Positions 29,940 through 40,464 of a DNA stretch of 64,000 bases are shown piece by piece. The DNA is from Euglena gracilis (taxonomy: Eukaryota; Euglenida; Euglenophyceae; Euglenales), in the NCBI GenBank assembly GCA_039621445.1, contig CP154956.1:93438406-93502405 (forward strand), in the 5' to 3' direction. Made by a program: the position numbers and the translations under genes. The first letter of the stretch is position 1. Each line of letters opens with the position of its first letter. The notes beneath the pieces were generated by a model, which did no database searches, was not told the origin of the DNA, and worked only from the letters and a program-made list of their open reading frames with translations.

Positions 29940-31620
29940 AGCCCCTCGATCGAAAAAATTTTTTTTTCATCAGGTGCCCAGTGATGGCTGGCCTCCCACT
30001 AGCCTTAAGGTGTGGGGGGGGGGAGTTGGGGTAAACCCCAAAAAACTTCTGTTCCTGTGTGCATTTTCAGAACCCCTGTGAAATGTGCTTTTGTATTGGG
30101 CCGCTGGTGGGGGGTAAAAATATTTGCAAAAAAAAGTCTGAAAGTGGCCCTCTTCTAACTGTTATTTGCGGGCGGGGTGGGCAGCCCCCCCCCCCAAGGC
30201 ACAGCCAAAAATTCACCCAATTTTGCCATCTCCCTGGGAAAAATGACACGTTCACGCGCGTCAGTGGGGGGTGTGGGGGCATGAAGGGGGGTGGGGATGT
30301 AGGGGTGTGTGTGGGGAGGGTGTGAGGGCGAATTTGCTAGTGGGGGCGCCAATCTTTGCAATACCACGACCAGCCAGTTTCCCCCACCGACTGGTCCCCC
30401 CGCTCTAAATCACACGGCAGGAGGGATGCATTCTGGGAACTTTTGGGCAGAATTTTGTGAAAATTGCATCAATCTTGCTGCACTAGAAATGCCAATACTT
30501 TTTCTTTGGGGGGGGGAAAGTTCCGATCCGAGTCTCCTGTGGAATCGGTCTGGATCCCCATAAGCAGTAGAATGGGGGTTGGGACCAATGGGTTGGGATT
30601 TGAGTCTGCAGTCAAAGTCGGGGGTTCGCTCCGGTGAAACCACCACAAGCCAGGTGGATGACATTTGAAATAAAAATCCTTTCAGTGCTTTTTTGGGTTT
30701 TTTTGCATTTCTTTTGTGGTTTCCCCTTTTTTCGCTTTTTGAAATTCGTATTTCTTCGTATTATTTCGTATTTCTGATTTCTTCTGAAAATGAGATTTCC
30801 CTCGCATTTCCATACGAGGCCCTAAAATGTGGAAGCATATTAGCACGTAGCACCTTTTTGGGTTTTCTTTTCGTTTTTTTTTTTTGCATTTGGGCGATTT
30901 TTGCGCTTTCCCCCTCAGGTTGCACATTTTTTTGCACATTTTTCCGATGCCAGCACAATACCCCCCTGCCGGGGCTTGGGGCTTGTCCTTAATAATTTTG
31001 AACCCCACAATACCCCCCGCTATAAAGCATTTTGCTTGAAATGGGTCCTCCCCTTGTCGTCCACCTGGGCCATGGCCAATTAGGGGGGGCATGGGCAAAT
31101 AGTTGAGTTAAGTTGGAAATGCTGTCATTCCGCCGAACCGGAAAGATGCGAAGGGGATATACCAGAACGTGATGCGATTCTCTAAGGCCTCTATTTTGGC
31201 AGACACACATCAACGGTCAGGGTTCGATATAAGGGCAGGTGTGGGGGGGGTTGGACCCCCACCCGGCCCAGGAGGAGGGTGGGGGGTGGGTGGGTGGGCA
31301 CCCCCCCCCTCCTGTACGGTGACGTGGTCTGGGCGACCGATTTTGGGCCCAGGATCTGGTTTGGCGTGTGCCTAGGGAAAGCACTTTATGCAGGGGCTTT
31401 ACAGGAACCCCCCCCCATCTGTCCAAAACTGGAAATGTGTGATTTCCCCTTTGGTTTGCGTCCAAGGTTGGGTGAAATTTGGCAAAAAAAAATTGCCCGA
31501 ATGAAAAATTTGATTTAGACCTAAACCCTAAAGCTTTCCCTCCCTTCGCCAAAATCAGCCACGGAGCCGAAAACCAACCGGGGATAGAAAATGGAAAGCA
31601 AGGTGACGCAAAAGCCCCGA
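29940..31620. other. No supported gene
   Basis: AT-rich DNA with poly-C/G tracts and competing short ORFs on both strands (for example minus 30410-30664). No motif, splice-bounded block or element end is recognised. Confidence 0.4.
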
Positions 31621-31623
31621 TAC

Positions 31624-31712
31624 TTTTTGGGAGTGCAGTGGAGCACCTTCAGTCGCTCGAGGACAGCCTCCCGGTGTTGCTGTTCCTCCTTTTGCTCCGC
31701 TGCCAGCTCGTC
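31624..31712 (-). CDS. Candidate 89-nt coiled-coil exon
   Basis: Minus strand: TTTGCCTTTAG precedes and GTATCGG follows an open segment reading DELAAEQKEEQQHREAVLER and then LKVLHCTPK. The heptad-like charged pattern suggests a coiled coil. Strong contrast with the AT-rich flanks supports a real exon. Gene unknown. Confidence 0.45.
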
Positions 31713-31924
31713 CTAAAGGCAAAGGTGTTGGGATGCAGGGCAACTGCTGAGCCACTCACCAGGTGTTAACTGGGCAAGGTGCGCAACTTTTTTTGTGAAT
31801 GCACATCAATTCTTGACGTTCCCCCCCAAAAAAACGCGCGGTGGCAGCCGGTGACACGCGAAGAGTTCGAGGTGTGCACGGTGGGCGTTGAGGAACCACC
31901 ATGCGAGGTTTGCCTGTCATTTGC

Positions 31925-32090
31925 ACGTTCACATCTTAACAATGCAATGGACTGCAGACACTGGACACGGTGCAGGTGATGTAGATACTGGACAGGATGC
32001 AGGTGCTGGACAAGGTTAAGATACCAGACAAGGTGCAGATGCTGGACAAGATGCAGATGCTGGACAAGACACAATGGATACGAAGAGTTC
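31925..32090. repeat. Inverted relative of the 484-1008 minisatellite
   Basis: Units of GATGCAGATGCTGGACAA and AGATACTGGACAGGATGCAG are the reverse complement of the GCATCTTGTCCAGTATCT family near the window start. Confidence 0.7.
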
Positions 32091-32374
32091 AAAACAATGG
32101 CTCTGGGCAAAAACAGTCAGCGATAAACTCAGGGAAGGCCATCTGTGTCAAAAAGCCGCATTGATGGCTTCACCTTGATTTCCAGTGAACCTCAACGCGC
32201 ACAGCAAAACAGAAAATCCCCCCTTTCCATTGCTGATTCTCCAAATTGGTTCCTCAAATGCCGGCTATGCTTTTGTCCCCTCCTTTGTCCTTGAGAAGGG
32301 ACCTTCATCGCTGGGGTGGGTGCCATCCGGCTTTGACGGCAAATCACTCTCGTTTGGGGACTTGCAAAAATAAT

Positions 32375-32440
32375 AAATAAATAAATAATAAATAAAATAA
32401 ATTGTCATGATATTATAATAAATAACAATTGATAATAACA
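32375..32440. repeat. TAAA-rich microsatellite
   Basis: Interrupted AAAT/TAAA units just downstream (minus sense) of the exon at 32451-32597, consistent with intron sequence. Confidence 0.7.
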
Positions 32441-32450
32441 GGTCAGAGAC

Positions 32451-32597
32451 CTCGGTCTTCACCACCTCCACCCCGCACGGGTTCAGCCGCGCCAGCGCGT
32501 CCGCCTGCTCTTCCATGAACCGGATCTTCTCCAGCAGGGTGGGCTTGATGTGGGTGGTCGCCTCAGCCCCGTCGCTGAGCTGCTCCCCGCAGAAACT
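32451..32597 (-). CDS. Candidate 147-nt exon
   Basis: Minus strand: CCATTGCTCAG precedes and GTCTCTGAC follows a 49-codon open segment reading SFCGEQLSDGAEATTHIKPT, then LLEKIRFMEEQADALARLNP and CGVEVVKTE. It is GC-rich, helical and in phase, with AT-rich DNA on one side and a CAAA repeat on the other. This is the best exon candidate in the window. With 31624-31712 and 29196-29278 it outlines a minus-strand gene of unknown family. Confidence 0.5.
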
Positions 32598-32617
32598 CTG
32601 AGCAATGGGATCTTGCT

Positions 32618-32707
32618 CAAACAAACAAACAAACAAACAAACAAACAAACAAACAAACAAACAAACAAACAAACAAACAAACACACAAACAAACAAACAA
32701 ACAAACA
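32618..32707. repeat. CAAA microsatellite
   Basis: About 22 CAAA units with one variant. It lies in the proposed intron or 5' flank of the preceding exon. Confidence 0.95.
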
Positions 32708-33338
32708 ACCCTGACCCCCCCCCCTAAACGATAGCCCCATGGGGCTGTTTCTCGGACAGCTGATTAAACTCTCAGGGGGCGATGATTTTGGGTTTCTGTG
32801 TCGGAAAATCGGCCCCCTGCAGGAATGGCCTGAAAACTCCCTTTTCCTCCAGATTGTCCAATTTTTGGGGGGCGGTGATGGGGGGGGGATGACAGGCATT
32901 TTGTGCAAAAACAGCTTCAAATATGATTTTTTTTTGGCTTTGCCCCTGGACCCACCTCCCTGTCTCAAAACAGTCAAAACTTTTTGCAAGGTTTGATTTT
33001 TTTGCACTTCCAAAAATGCAAATGAAAAAGCTGCATTTGAAGGAAAATTGCCAGGAAAAATGCCACCTTTTGCGCCCTGCAGGTGGCAAAAAATTGGGGG
33101 TTATTCTTTGGGGTATTTGGAGAAAATATGGGGATATATGGGGAAAATATGGGGAAAATATCAACACACCTCATTCATTGCTGTTCAGCGAGCCAAAGAA
33201 ACAACAATGTCTTTTGATGTGGTTGGGCAACTGTTCAGAAGCATGGTAAACCACCCCCAAACAATACCCCCCCCGGGGTGTTATTTTTTTCCGCTCGAAG
33301 TCCCGGCCCGAGGGGGGGCATTATTTGGGGGGGGTATG
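32708..33338. other. No supported gene
   Basis: AT-rich DNA with GGGGATATATGGGGAAAATA repeats at 33130-33160 and opposed poly-C/poly-G near 33270-33330. Confidence 0.4.
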
Positions 33339-33339
33339 A

Positions 33340-33500
33340 AGGGGTCCAAACTGGGTAGGATCGGCCCGCCCCCCTTTTTAAGCCCCCCCCCCTTTGGACT
33401 CTGCCATTTCGGCCAAAAAATGTCAATTTTCAAAATATCTCCAAAATGAAGCCAAATCAAAGGAAATGTCCGGAGACCTAATTTGAAGCCCTTAGAACGC
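33340..33500 (-). repeat. Dispersed repeat, inverted copy
   Basis: GGGGTCCAAACTGGGTAGGA, then GGGCCCGCC-like sequence and blocks through TCAAAGGAAATG to AGCCCTTAGAACGCCCC. It is the reverse complement of 1952-2330 with a shorter middle. Confidence 0.6.
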
Positions 33501-33904
33501 CCCATCTACAGGTATTTTGAGTTCCCCCCAACTCACCGCCTAGCCCGAGATACGGCCGTTTTTCGGCCAATTTGGGACATTTTGTACACTTTTCCCACTG
33601 TCCGACTCTGCCGTTTTCGGCCAAAAAAGGCGAAAAAATTGAATTTTTTTTGCCCAAAACGATGTTTTTTGGGCCCCCCGGACCCGGAAAAACGGTTTTT
33701 GAGTCGAAAATGAGCGTTTTTTCGACACGCCAGTGCCCCATTTTGGGCCGCCAACCCATTGACTTTGGGTCAAAACCGGGTCAAAAAAATCGAAAAAAAT
33801 CGAAAAAAATTTTCTTTGCCCAAAACCATGCTTTTGGCCTCCCGGACCCGGAAAAAGTGTTTTCGAGCCGAAAATGGGCGTTTTTCGACCCGCCAGCCCA
33901 TCTT

Positions 33905-33992
33905 GGCTATCATGACCCATGATGGCCATCATGATCCATGATGCCCATCATGACCCATGATGGGCATCATGACCCATGATGGCCATCATGAC
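33905..33992. repeat. Palindromic CATCATGACCCATGATGG repeat
   Basis: About four self-complementary units that resume after the MITE at 34307. The unit contains the ATCATGAC octamer that was duplicated on MITE insertion. Confidence 0.8.
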
Positions 33993-34306
33993 CAGGCTGT
34001 TTTTTACCAACCCGGGGGGGGGAGGGGGGGGGTCCGGAGTGCCTGTGAAGGCAGGCACTACCCCCCCCGGGGGGGGGGGGGGGGGGGGGGTCGGATTTCG
34101 GCCTGTGCCCGGGCACATTCCTTTGAAAATAGGCCATTTTTGGCTCCCGGCGCCTTCGGCGCCGGGGTTGTGCTAGGGCACTTTTGGCCGTGTGCCCTAC
34201 CCCCCACCCCCCCCGGGGGTCGGATTTGGAGTGCCTAGGGGTGCCTGCCCAGGCAGGCACCCCCCCCCCCCAGGGTGGGGTCGGCACCCAACTAAAATAC
34301 AGCCTG
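33993..34306. mobile_element. hAT-like MITE with perfect 8-bp target duplication
   Basis: Ends are CAGGCTGT at 33993 and ACAGCCTG ending at 34306, with weaker homology inward (TTTTTTACCAACC against TTTTAGTTGGG). The flanks are ATCATGAC at 33985-33992 and 34307-34314. The 314-bp interior is opposed G/C tracts, a GGCGCCTTCGGCGCC hairpin and GTGCCTG/CAGGCAC palindromes, with no coding sequence. The left end matches 42107-42127 (and the copy-B equivalent). Confidence 0.85.
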
Positions 34307-35240
34307 ATCATGACCCATCATGGCCCGTTTTGGGCCGCCAACCTCAAAATCGGGTAAAAAAAGTCGAAAAAATCGAATTTTTTTTTGCCCAAAACGATGT
34401 TTTTTGGCTTCCCGGACCTGGAAAAACTGTTTTTGAACCGAAGATGGGCGTTTTTCGACCCGCCTTCGCCCCGTTTTGGGCCGCCAACCCATTGACTTTG
34501 GGTCAAAACCGGGTCAAAAAGTTGAAAAAATCGAAAAAAAAATTCTTTGCCCAAAACGATGCTTCCCGGACCCGAAAAAAGTGTTTTTGAGCCGAAAATG
34601 AGCGTTTTTCGACCCTCCCATACACCAAAACAGTGTTTTCCAGCCAAAATGAGCGTTTTTCGACCCCCAGCCCGTTTTGGGCCCGAAACCAATGGACTTA
34701 GGGTCATTTTCGGGTCAAAAAAAGTCGAAAAAAAATCGAAATTTTTTTGCCCAAACCCATGTTTTTTGGCCTCTCGGACTTGGAAAAGGTGTTTTTTTTT
34801 TGAGCCCAAAATGAGCGTTTTTTGACCCCCTGGGTCAATGAAGGGGTGGGTGCGCGCTCATTAAGAGCTCAGCACCATTCAAAACCTGGTTTATATTTGG
34901 GGGGGTTTACAGACAACAACGACAAGCAAAGACCTATAAATACCTGCCGAAAACACATTCGCTCAGGGAAAAAAATCAAAAAAATGAAATGCCCTCAAAA
35001 AATGGAATGGAGTAAAGATTAGTGGGGGAGGGGGTGCAGCCCAAATCAAAACCCCAAGAGCTTATATTTGGGGGATTTATAACCCCCCTTAGGGTTGGAA
35101 ATCCACCTAAATTTTCGAACTGGGGGGGGGGCATATTGAGGGAGGAATGCATTTTCATAAAAAAATATATGAATCCCGCATGTGTTTTCAAGCAAAAAGA
35201 TGTTTCCAGAAGAACGAAATGAGCATTACAGCCTGGTAAA

Positions 35241-35630
35241 CCCCCCCTAATAAGTGCACGGGTGCGCGCATTTTAAGGACGTTTCGGACCCCAAGGGGTA
35301 CGACTTATTAGGGTACTGCGCACTTTTTAGGGCAAAGCCCGAAATACTTACATTTCCCCCACTTTTCTTCAATTTCCCCCCCCATTTTGTGATTTCAAGC
35401 TATGAGTCAAGTGATTTTGGGTCAAATTTGGGTTTGGACGATAGAAATATATGGTCTGAGAAGGACAATTCTGAGAATTGTGTGTGCTTTCCGACCTGAA
35501 ATGTGACTATTATTTCTCTTCAGCAGGGGGGGGGTGCGCACTTTTTAGGGAGGTAGTTTCGGACCCTTGGGGGGTGCGAACTCATTAGGGCACTGCGCAC
35601 AATTAGGGCACCGTGCACTTATTGGGGGAG
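35241..35630. mobile_element. Inverted-repeat element with internal direct repeats
   Basis: CCCCCTAATAAGTGCACGG (35243-35261) faces CCGTGCACTTATTGGGGG (35611-35628). Inside both ends lies a direct repeat containing GTTTCGGACCC, then ATTAGGG, CACTGCGCAC and TTAGGGC. No ORF and no clear target duplication. Probably a non-autonomous element of unknown class. Confidence 0.55.
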
Positions 35631-35639
35631 TTTGCGCCC

Positions 35640-35835
35640 CTTCCACCTGGGCACAGCGGACAGTGGGATGCCTGCAAAAAAAAAAACACTCACAATTGGA
35701 TGCTGTTTGACGCAAATTTGTTGCAACTGTAGCTCCTTCGTATTTTTTTTTAAGCAGAGCCGGTTGCAGAATTCCTTTCTCCTGATGCTGAATCATTTCC
35801 CCTCGTATCTGTGGCCTCTGGAGTTCCATTCCCAC
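35640..35835 (-). CDS. Minus-strand exon-like ORF
   Basis: Reads MELQRPQIRGEMIQHQEKGI and then LLKKKYEGATVATNLRQTAS. Mixed composition, no domain recognised. It may be the last block of a minus-strand gene running from 38886. Confidence 0.27.
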
Positions 35836-35924
35836 AAACCATTAATTCTTTTGGACTCAAAACTTGATCTTTTCTGCAGATTCTTCAAAAAAATGATGAA
35901 TTATTGTTAGAAAACTTGGAACAA

Positions 35925-36108
35925 AAATGTTGCGACATTGAACGACACTTCCTCGTGGCACACAACGTCTCTGCCACGCATAAACTTCACGAACCTCAAT
36001 TGCCAAGGCCTTTTCCCGTTGCACAAAATGCCGCATAAAAATGAAGGCTCCTTCAGCCCCAATTTGCACATGTGGAGCTTCTCCAATAAACCCAAACCTG
36101 TGGCGCAT
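35925..36108 (-). CDS. Minus-strand exon-like ORF
   Basis: Reads RFGFIGEAPHVQIGAEGAFI and then MRHFVQREKALAIEVREVYA. Convincing amphipathic composition, but splice borders and family are not identified. Confidence 0.33.
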
Positions 36109-36339
36109 GAGCAGGGATATTCAACCAGCCATTATTTTACTTTGCCTGTTGATTGGCCTTCCCACAATTCAGTGCTACAACAATCCGAGGCTTGCCCATC
36201 ATTTTAATGGAAGTGGTTTACACAAAAAAGAATGAAACCAATTCCGGCCTGAAACCGATTTCGCCAAAAAAAAAAAGAGGAGAGAGCACTGCTTGAAGCA
36301 TCCCACAAGTCTCTGTTTTTTTTTTGTGACGCTGGGCAA

Positions 36340-36480
36340 CTTTTGAAAAAAAAATCAAATGACAATCACAAATAAAACTGTGTAATGGAGCGTGGCAATA
36401 CTTGAGGTTCCTGCATGGCTCATCTGGGTATGGGTACAAAATTTTCTTTACGCCAAATGGCCACTCTGGGGGGGGGGACT
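36340..36480 (-). CDS. Minus-strand exon-like ORF
   Basis: Reads EWPFGVKKILYPYPDEPCRN and then LKYCHAPLHSFICDC. Aromatic- and Cys-rich. Possibly the exon next to 35925-36108. Confidence 0.3.
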
Positions 36481-36631
36481 GGAATCTGGAGGCTTCTGAA
36501 TTTAATTTATAATTCATCAAAATCCATCCTCCTCCAGATTCTAATCCCCAACTGGCCATTTGGTACAAGGAGTTTTTTTGTTGAAAATTTTGCTATTTTT
36601 GCACACTCCTTTTTTTAAAGCCTCCACTGCA

Positions 36632-36716
36632 GATGATACCGTCCAAAAGTGGAGGGACCATGCTAATGTCTGGCAAAGAAGCGCCGGGAAAAATGATTTC
36701 TGGCTGGCTGGCGAGG
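36632..36716 (+). CDS. Candidate 85-nt plus-strand exon
   Basis: CCTCCACTGCAG precedes and GTATGTGG follows an open segment reading DDTVQKWRDHANVWQRSAG and then KNDFWLAGE, so AG and GT borders both fit. The strand is opposite to its neighbours. Unknown function. Confidence 0.33.
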
Positions 36717-37136
36717 GTATGTGGGATTCCACTGTCACGGAAAATGACACAGAAGATAGCTGGCTTGGCGGTCCCCCACCCCCACCATCCTTCCCGAATA
36801 ATACACCCAAAGATTCAGTACCCTCCCCCCCATTTGGCACCACATAATGCCAATTCTGGACCCTTCAGTTATCAGCCTTGTTAGGGTCAGTCAGTTATCA
36901 GCCTTGTTGGTTGTCAGTCAGTTATGGGATTGGGGGGGTTGCAATGCAAAAATGTCCCAACCAGGACATATACTTTTTTTTAAGACCGGGGATCCAACCA
37001 ACAAAAAATCTCTCTTCACGAAAAGACGACATTTTTCTGCAAACTTAACCAAAACCCAAAACCACACACATTGCAAAAAATGTTTTCAAACAATTCTTTC
37101 AAAAACTGTTTGCACCCTTGATGCAACAAAAGACAA

Positions 37137-37385
37137 TCATATGTCATCAGCTTTACACCTGTAATCCAGGTCATGAATGATCTTTTGATACTTCATACTT
37201 TCCAAAACACCGTATCTTCGCAAGCGCTGATTTGGGAAATGACAAACTTTCCACCACTGTGAGTACCTTAAGCGCTTGGCATACACCGCAGCCTGAAAAG
37301 AAGAGATGGTCTGAATGCAATGGACGCCACATTGCACATACGCGGCGGAGGAGCACACTTGAGACATGCATTCAATACAAATCAA
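37137..37385 (-). CDS. Minus-strand exon-like ORF, Cys/aromatic-rich
   Basis: Reads CSSAAYVQCGVHCIQTISSF, AAVYAKRLRYSQWWKVCHFP, then RLRRYGVLESMKYQKIIHDL. Well-mixed composition makes this one of the better non-TE ORFs. No domain is recognised. Confidence 0.38.
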   Translation of the reverse strand: MICIECMSQVCSSAAYVQCGVHCIQTISSFQAAVYAKRLRYSQWWKVCHFPNQRLRRYGVLESMKYQKIIHDLDYRCKADDI

Positions 37386-37418
37386 CTGGAGAAAAGAAGG
37401 TTGAACGCACAGGCAACG

Positions 37419-37646
37419 TTATCGCTGGATCTGACTGGAAATGTCTCTCCATTTACCAACTGAATTTCTCAAACAGTTTCTGTTTTCTGTCGTTGAAGGT
37501 GAAAAGTCGGGTAAACTGGTTGATTGATGGTGCCAGACCATTGGCAAATATTTTCGGACTCCCTCCCCCAAGTGGGACCCACCCTCAGCAATTGCAATTT
37601 TCGGGAGCCGGCCTGGACAACTCTTCATGGTCCGCAAAAACTCCAA
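37419..37646 (-). CDS. Minus-strand exon-like ORF
   Basis: Reads [20 protein letters not shown] and then [20 protein letters not shown]. Possibly contiguous with 37137-37385 across a short intron. Family unknown. Confidence 0.28.
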   Translation of the reverse strand: MEFLRTMKSCPGRLPKIAIAEGGSHLGEGVRKYLPMVWHHQSTSLPDFSPSTTENRNCLRNSVGKWRDISSQIQR

Positions 37647-37705
37647 ACAATCTGGTTTGAAATTTTACTGATTTGGCGATAAGGATCTTCCTGAGGGGTC
37701 CAAAG

Positions 37706-37809
37706 TATGTATGTATGTATGTATGTATGTATGTATGTATGTATGTATGTATGTATGTATGTATGTATGTATGTATGTATGTATGTATATGTATATATGT
37801 ATGTATATG

Positions 37810-37841
<32 letters not shown>

Positions 37842-37885
37842 TGTATATATATGTATGTATGTATATATATATATATATATATATA
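37706..37885. repeat. GTAT then AT microsatellite
   Basis: GTAT units grade into TA units up to the left end of the fold-back element. Confidence 0.95.
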
Positions 37886-38163
37886 GCAGCTCCCAACTAT
37901 ATGGCCCCCCCAGGGGGGGGGCCATGTAATTGGGAGAGGGGGGGGGTGGAGTTTGTTGTGTTAATGATGGAGTAGGGTTAGGTGCGCGACTTAGGGTTAG
38001 GGTTAGGCCTAACTTGTACACCGAACACCCGTCTATAAGTTAGGGCTAACCCTAACCCTAAATCGCGCACCTAACCCTAACATTAACGCAAAAAAATTAC
38101 CTTGACCCCCCCTCCAATTATATGCCCTCCCCCCTGGGAGGGGGCCATATAGTTGGGAGCTGC
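37886..38163. mobile_element. Fold-back element with TTAGGG repeats in its arms
   Basis: The ends are perfect 20-bp inverted repeats, GCAGCTCCCAACTATATGGC (37886-37905) and complement (38144-38163). Pairing continues almost throughout: a C/G palindrome, a region containing TTAATG, then GGGTTAGGTGCGCGA and TTAGGGTTAGGGTTAG, meeting at a loop of about 35 bp near 38010-38040. It lies in TA-rich microsatellite, so no target duplication can be read. No ORF. Confidence 0.8.
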
Positions 38164-38402
<239 letters not shown>

Positions 38403-38449
38403 CGACCACCGAAATGACCCGATCGCCTTATCCCCAAACCCACGCGGGT

Positions 38450-38668
38450 TTAGACCAGGAAATGCCTGATCCAGACTGTCTTTCCAACGCTTTCGTTCAT
38501 TTTTGCTTGCCATGACCCTCCACGATCCACCTGTGCCCCGTCGGTTGGTGACTGTGAATGTTGCATCCACTCGGAGAGGCTCAATTTCACCGGATTGCAC
38601 AACAGCCAATTTTTTTTCACATCATTGACACCATTTTCATTCTTAGAGGATTTGGGGATACGTCGCAA
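38450..38668 (-). pseudogene. Minus-strand coding-like segment with competing frames
   Basis: Two minus frames look coding. One reads [20 protein letters not shown] and the other [20 protein letters not shown]. The upstream segment (38886-38617) uses the third frame. This suggests a splice between them or frameshift decay. Confidence 0.27.
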
Positions 38669-38886
38669 TTCAAAAGGCGTTCAAAAGGCAAGACTGCGTG
38701 CTTTTGCTTTTCATCACATAATTTTCTCTGTGCAACGAGAGCATGAGTCAAGGTTGTCATTTGTGCCGTATGAACCAAAAAACAATCAAAAAGTGTATAA
38801 CCATATTTCCCCAGCAGTGTCACGATCGTCCTGACCTCCGGTTGGAAATTAAAGACATCGTGCCCACTGCAATCTGACAACTGCAA
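38617..38886 (-). CDS. Minus-strand exon-like ORF crossing the duplication border
   Basis: After TCCTTTTGCAG (minus sense) the frame reads [40 protein letters not shown] and [19 protein letters not shown]. Good composition, unknown family. The border of the 12.6-kb duplication (38869) falls just after the putative acceptor, so only the first few codons are duplicated. Confidence 0.4.
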   Translation of the reverse strand: MQLSDCSGHDVFNFQPEVRTIVTLLGKYGYTLFDCFLVHTAQMTTLTHALVAQRKLCDEKQKHAVLPFERLLNCDVSPNPLRMKMVSMM

Positions 38887-39394
38887 AAGGATTTTTGAAA
38901 GAATTTTGCTGGCACTGGAGGCTGCTGCAAAATACTGGCAAAATACGCTCTAGACAATGCGTGGGCTGTGGTCTGTACAGAAAATCACCCCCAAAAGCAT
39001 CCACACCAACTTCGCTCCTGCAGTTGGATCCTGTTCAGTACTGTGCACCTCCATTTATATATGTTGCTGAGTTGTGGCCAGGCCTTTGCTTTAGGACCTG
39101 GGGGAGGTGGGTTAGTACTGGAACCCCCCCCCCCAAGGGAGGATGGGGATGGGGATGGGGATGGGAGGAGTTTTGACTGGTGGAAGTCTGGGCCGGAAAA
39201 AAGAACAATTTGGTGCTTTTTTGCTGACCCCCCCCCTCTGGGGAGGAGGGGTTTGGGCCAAAAATTAGTCACCCACCTCCTACCACTGGGCCATGGGGGT
39301 TGGCCGCATGGGATTTTCCTATCAGCCGGGAAATAGTCACTAGCTGGACACCATTGCTTTGTGACCCCGAGGGAGGAGGGGGGGTCACTTTCCA

Positions 39395-39655
39395 CTCTGA
39401 AAAAACCAGTCAGTCACTTTACTCCCCGGGGGGATCGGCCACTCTTCGGGAGGCAATGAAATTTTGCCAAAAAAAGCTCAAAAAATCTAAAAAAATTTCT
39501 GGTGAATTCGGCGCCTACCCCCCCCCAAGGGGGGGGGGTCTGGGCAAAAAAAAACCAGTCAGTCACTATGAAAAAACCAATCAGTCACTCTGAAAGAACC
39601 AGTCAGTCACTCTGAAAAAACCAGTCAGTCACTCTGAAAAAACCAGTCAGTCACC
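39395..39655. repeat. CTGAAAAAACCAGTCAGTCA minisatellite (A)
   Basis: About six 22-bp units in two groups around a C/G-tract interruption (39425-39560). The copy-B equivalent is 52000-52258. Confidence 0.8.
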
Positions 39656-39725
39656 CCCGGGGGGGGGGGGTAGGACAGGTGTTAAGCAATGGTATGGTCA
39701 CTAGCTAGACACCCTGGAGGACCAA

Positions 39726-39908
39726 ATGACGGCCCCTGTGTTAATTATTTGGGGATTATATGCCATAGAAACGTGCAGTCAAAAAAATAGGGAAAGAAAA
39801 CTTATGGGCTGGAATTTCGAAATCACTGATGTGTGGCAGATGGTGGAGGCAGGGGTGCCACAAGGGGGGGTCGGGGGGGGCGGCCGACCCCCCCGAGATT
39901 TTGGGTGA
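39726..39908 (+). CDS. Small ORF (A)
   Basis: Sixty codons starting MTAPVLIIWGLYAIETCSQK and ending after a Gly-rich stretch in a G/C tract. Same in copy B (52329-52511). No domain recognised; may be chance. Confidence 0.2.
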   Translation: MTAPVLIIWGLYAIETCSQKNRERKLMGWNFEITDVWQMVEAGVPQGGVGGGGRPPRDFG

Positions 39909-39993
39909 AAATTTTTTTCCAAATCTGGTTGGAACTCTTTATGGCTCCCAGAATTGTTTTTAAATTGAAACCCCCAAAAGTCTGTCAACTTTA

Positions 39994-40464
39994 TTGCAAA
40001 GGTGTTTATTTCTGCCCATTTTCACACTTTTCTTTCAACGCAACCCGTTACCGTCTCGCTGCCCTTCGGGCAGCCACAATGGGTTTTTGTACACAAACTA
40101 CCCCCAAGAAGCAGTTTTTGCACTGAAACCTGTCCTAGGCACAGGTTTCACGCCGTATCAAACGAGACAATTTTTCTTGGCCAATGATAATTCCTCCCCC
40201 CATTTTCAGCGCAAAATCAGACCCTGCATTTTGCAGATGTGCATTAGGTCCTACACTATTCCCAATGTGGCCCAAGCTTGGCCACAGCGGTCGAAAATTT
40301 ACCCCACCCACCTGGGACCAAAATGGGGGCTAGGTAGTCTAGTTCAGTTCATTTTGGACCCCCCACCCCCCTTGTGCAGTTCAGGACTCTTCAAGGGGGG
40401 TCTGGGGACTGGTCAGACTCGTCAAAAAACGACCAAATGGCCAATTTTGGCCAAAAATGGCTAA
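39994..40464 (+). CDS. Exon-like ORF (A)
   Basis: The central part reads HNGFLYTNYPQEAVFALKPV, LGTGFTPYQTRQFFLANDNS and SYTIPNVAQAWPQRSKIYPT. Protein-like for about 110 codons, then it degenerates into a C tract. Identical ORF in B (52597-53067). Unknown. Confidence 0.28.
   Translation: MQRCLFLPIFTLFFQRNPLPSRCPSGSHNGFLYTNYPQEAVFALKPVLGTGFTPYQTRQFFLANDNSSPHFQRKIRPCILQMCIRSYTIPNVAQAWPQRSKIYPTHLGPKWGLGSLVQFILDPPPPLCSSGLFKGGLGTGQTRQKTTKWPILAKNG

Larger units (their letters stand above)
33603..34826 (+). repeat. Tandem 145-150 bp modules interrupted by a MITE
   Basis: Five near-full modules (about 33603-33737, 33746-33898, 34319-34464, 34473-34612, 34672-34826) and one partial (34613-34668). Each runs TTTGCCCAAAAC, ATG with a T run, CCGGACCCGGAAAAA, GTTTTTGAGCCGAAAATG, AGCGTTTTTCGACCC, then CCGTTTTGGGCCGCCAACC. 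ORFs across them are shadows of the repeat. Confidence 0.8.

Noticed and set aside
33540-34809. ORFs on both strands through the 150-bp modules
   Set aside because: Each restarts with the module and shifts frame between modules; no motif.
37980-38075. Chromosome end or true telomere
   Set aside because: The TTAGGG units are few, inverted toward each other and enclosed by inverted repeats.
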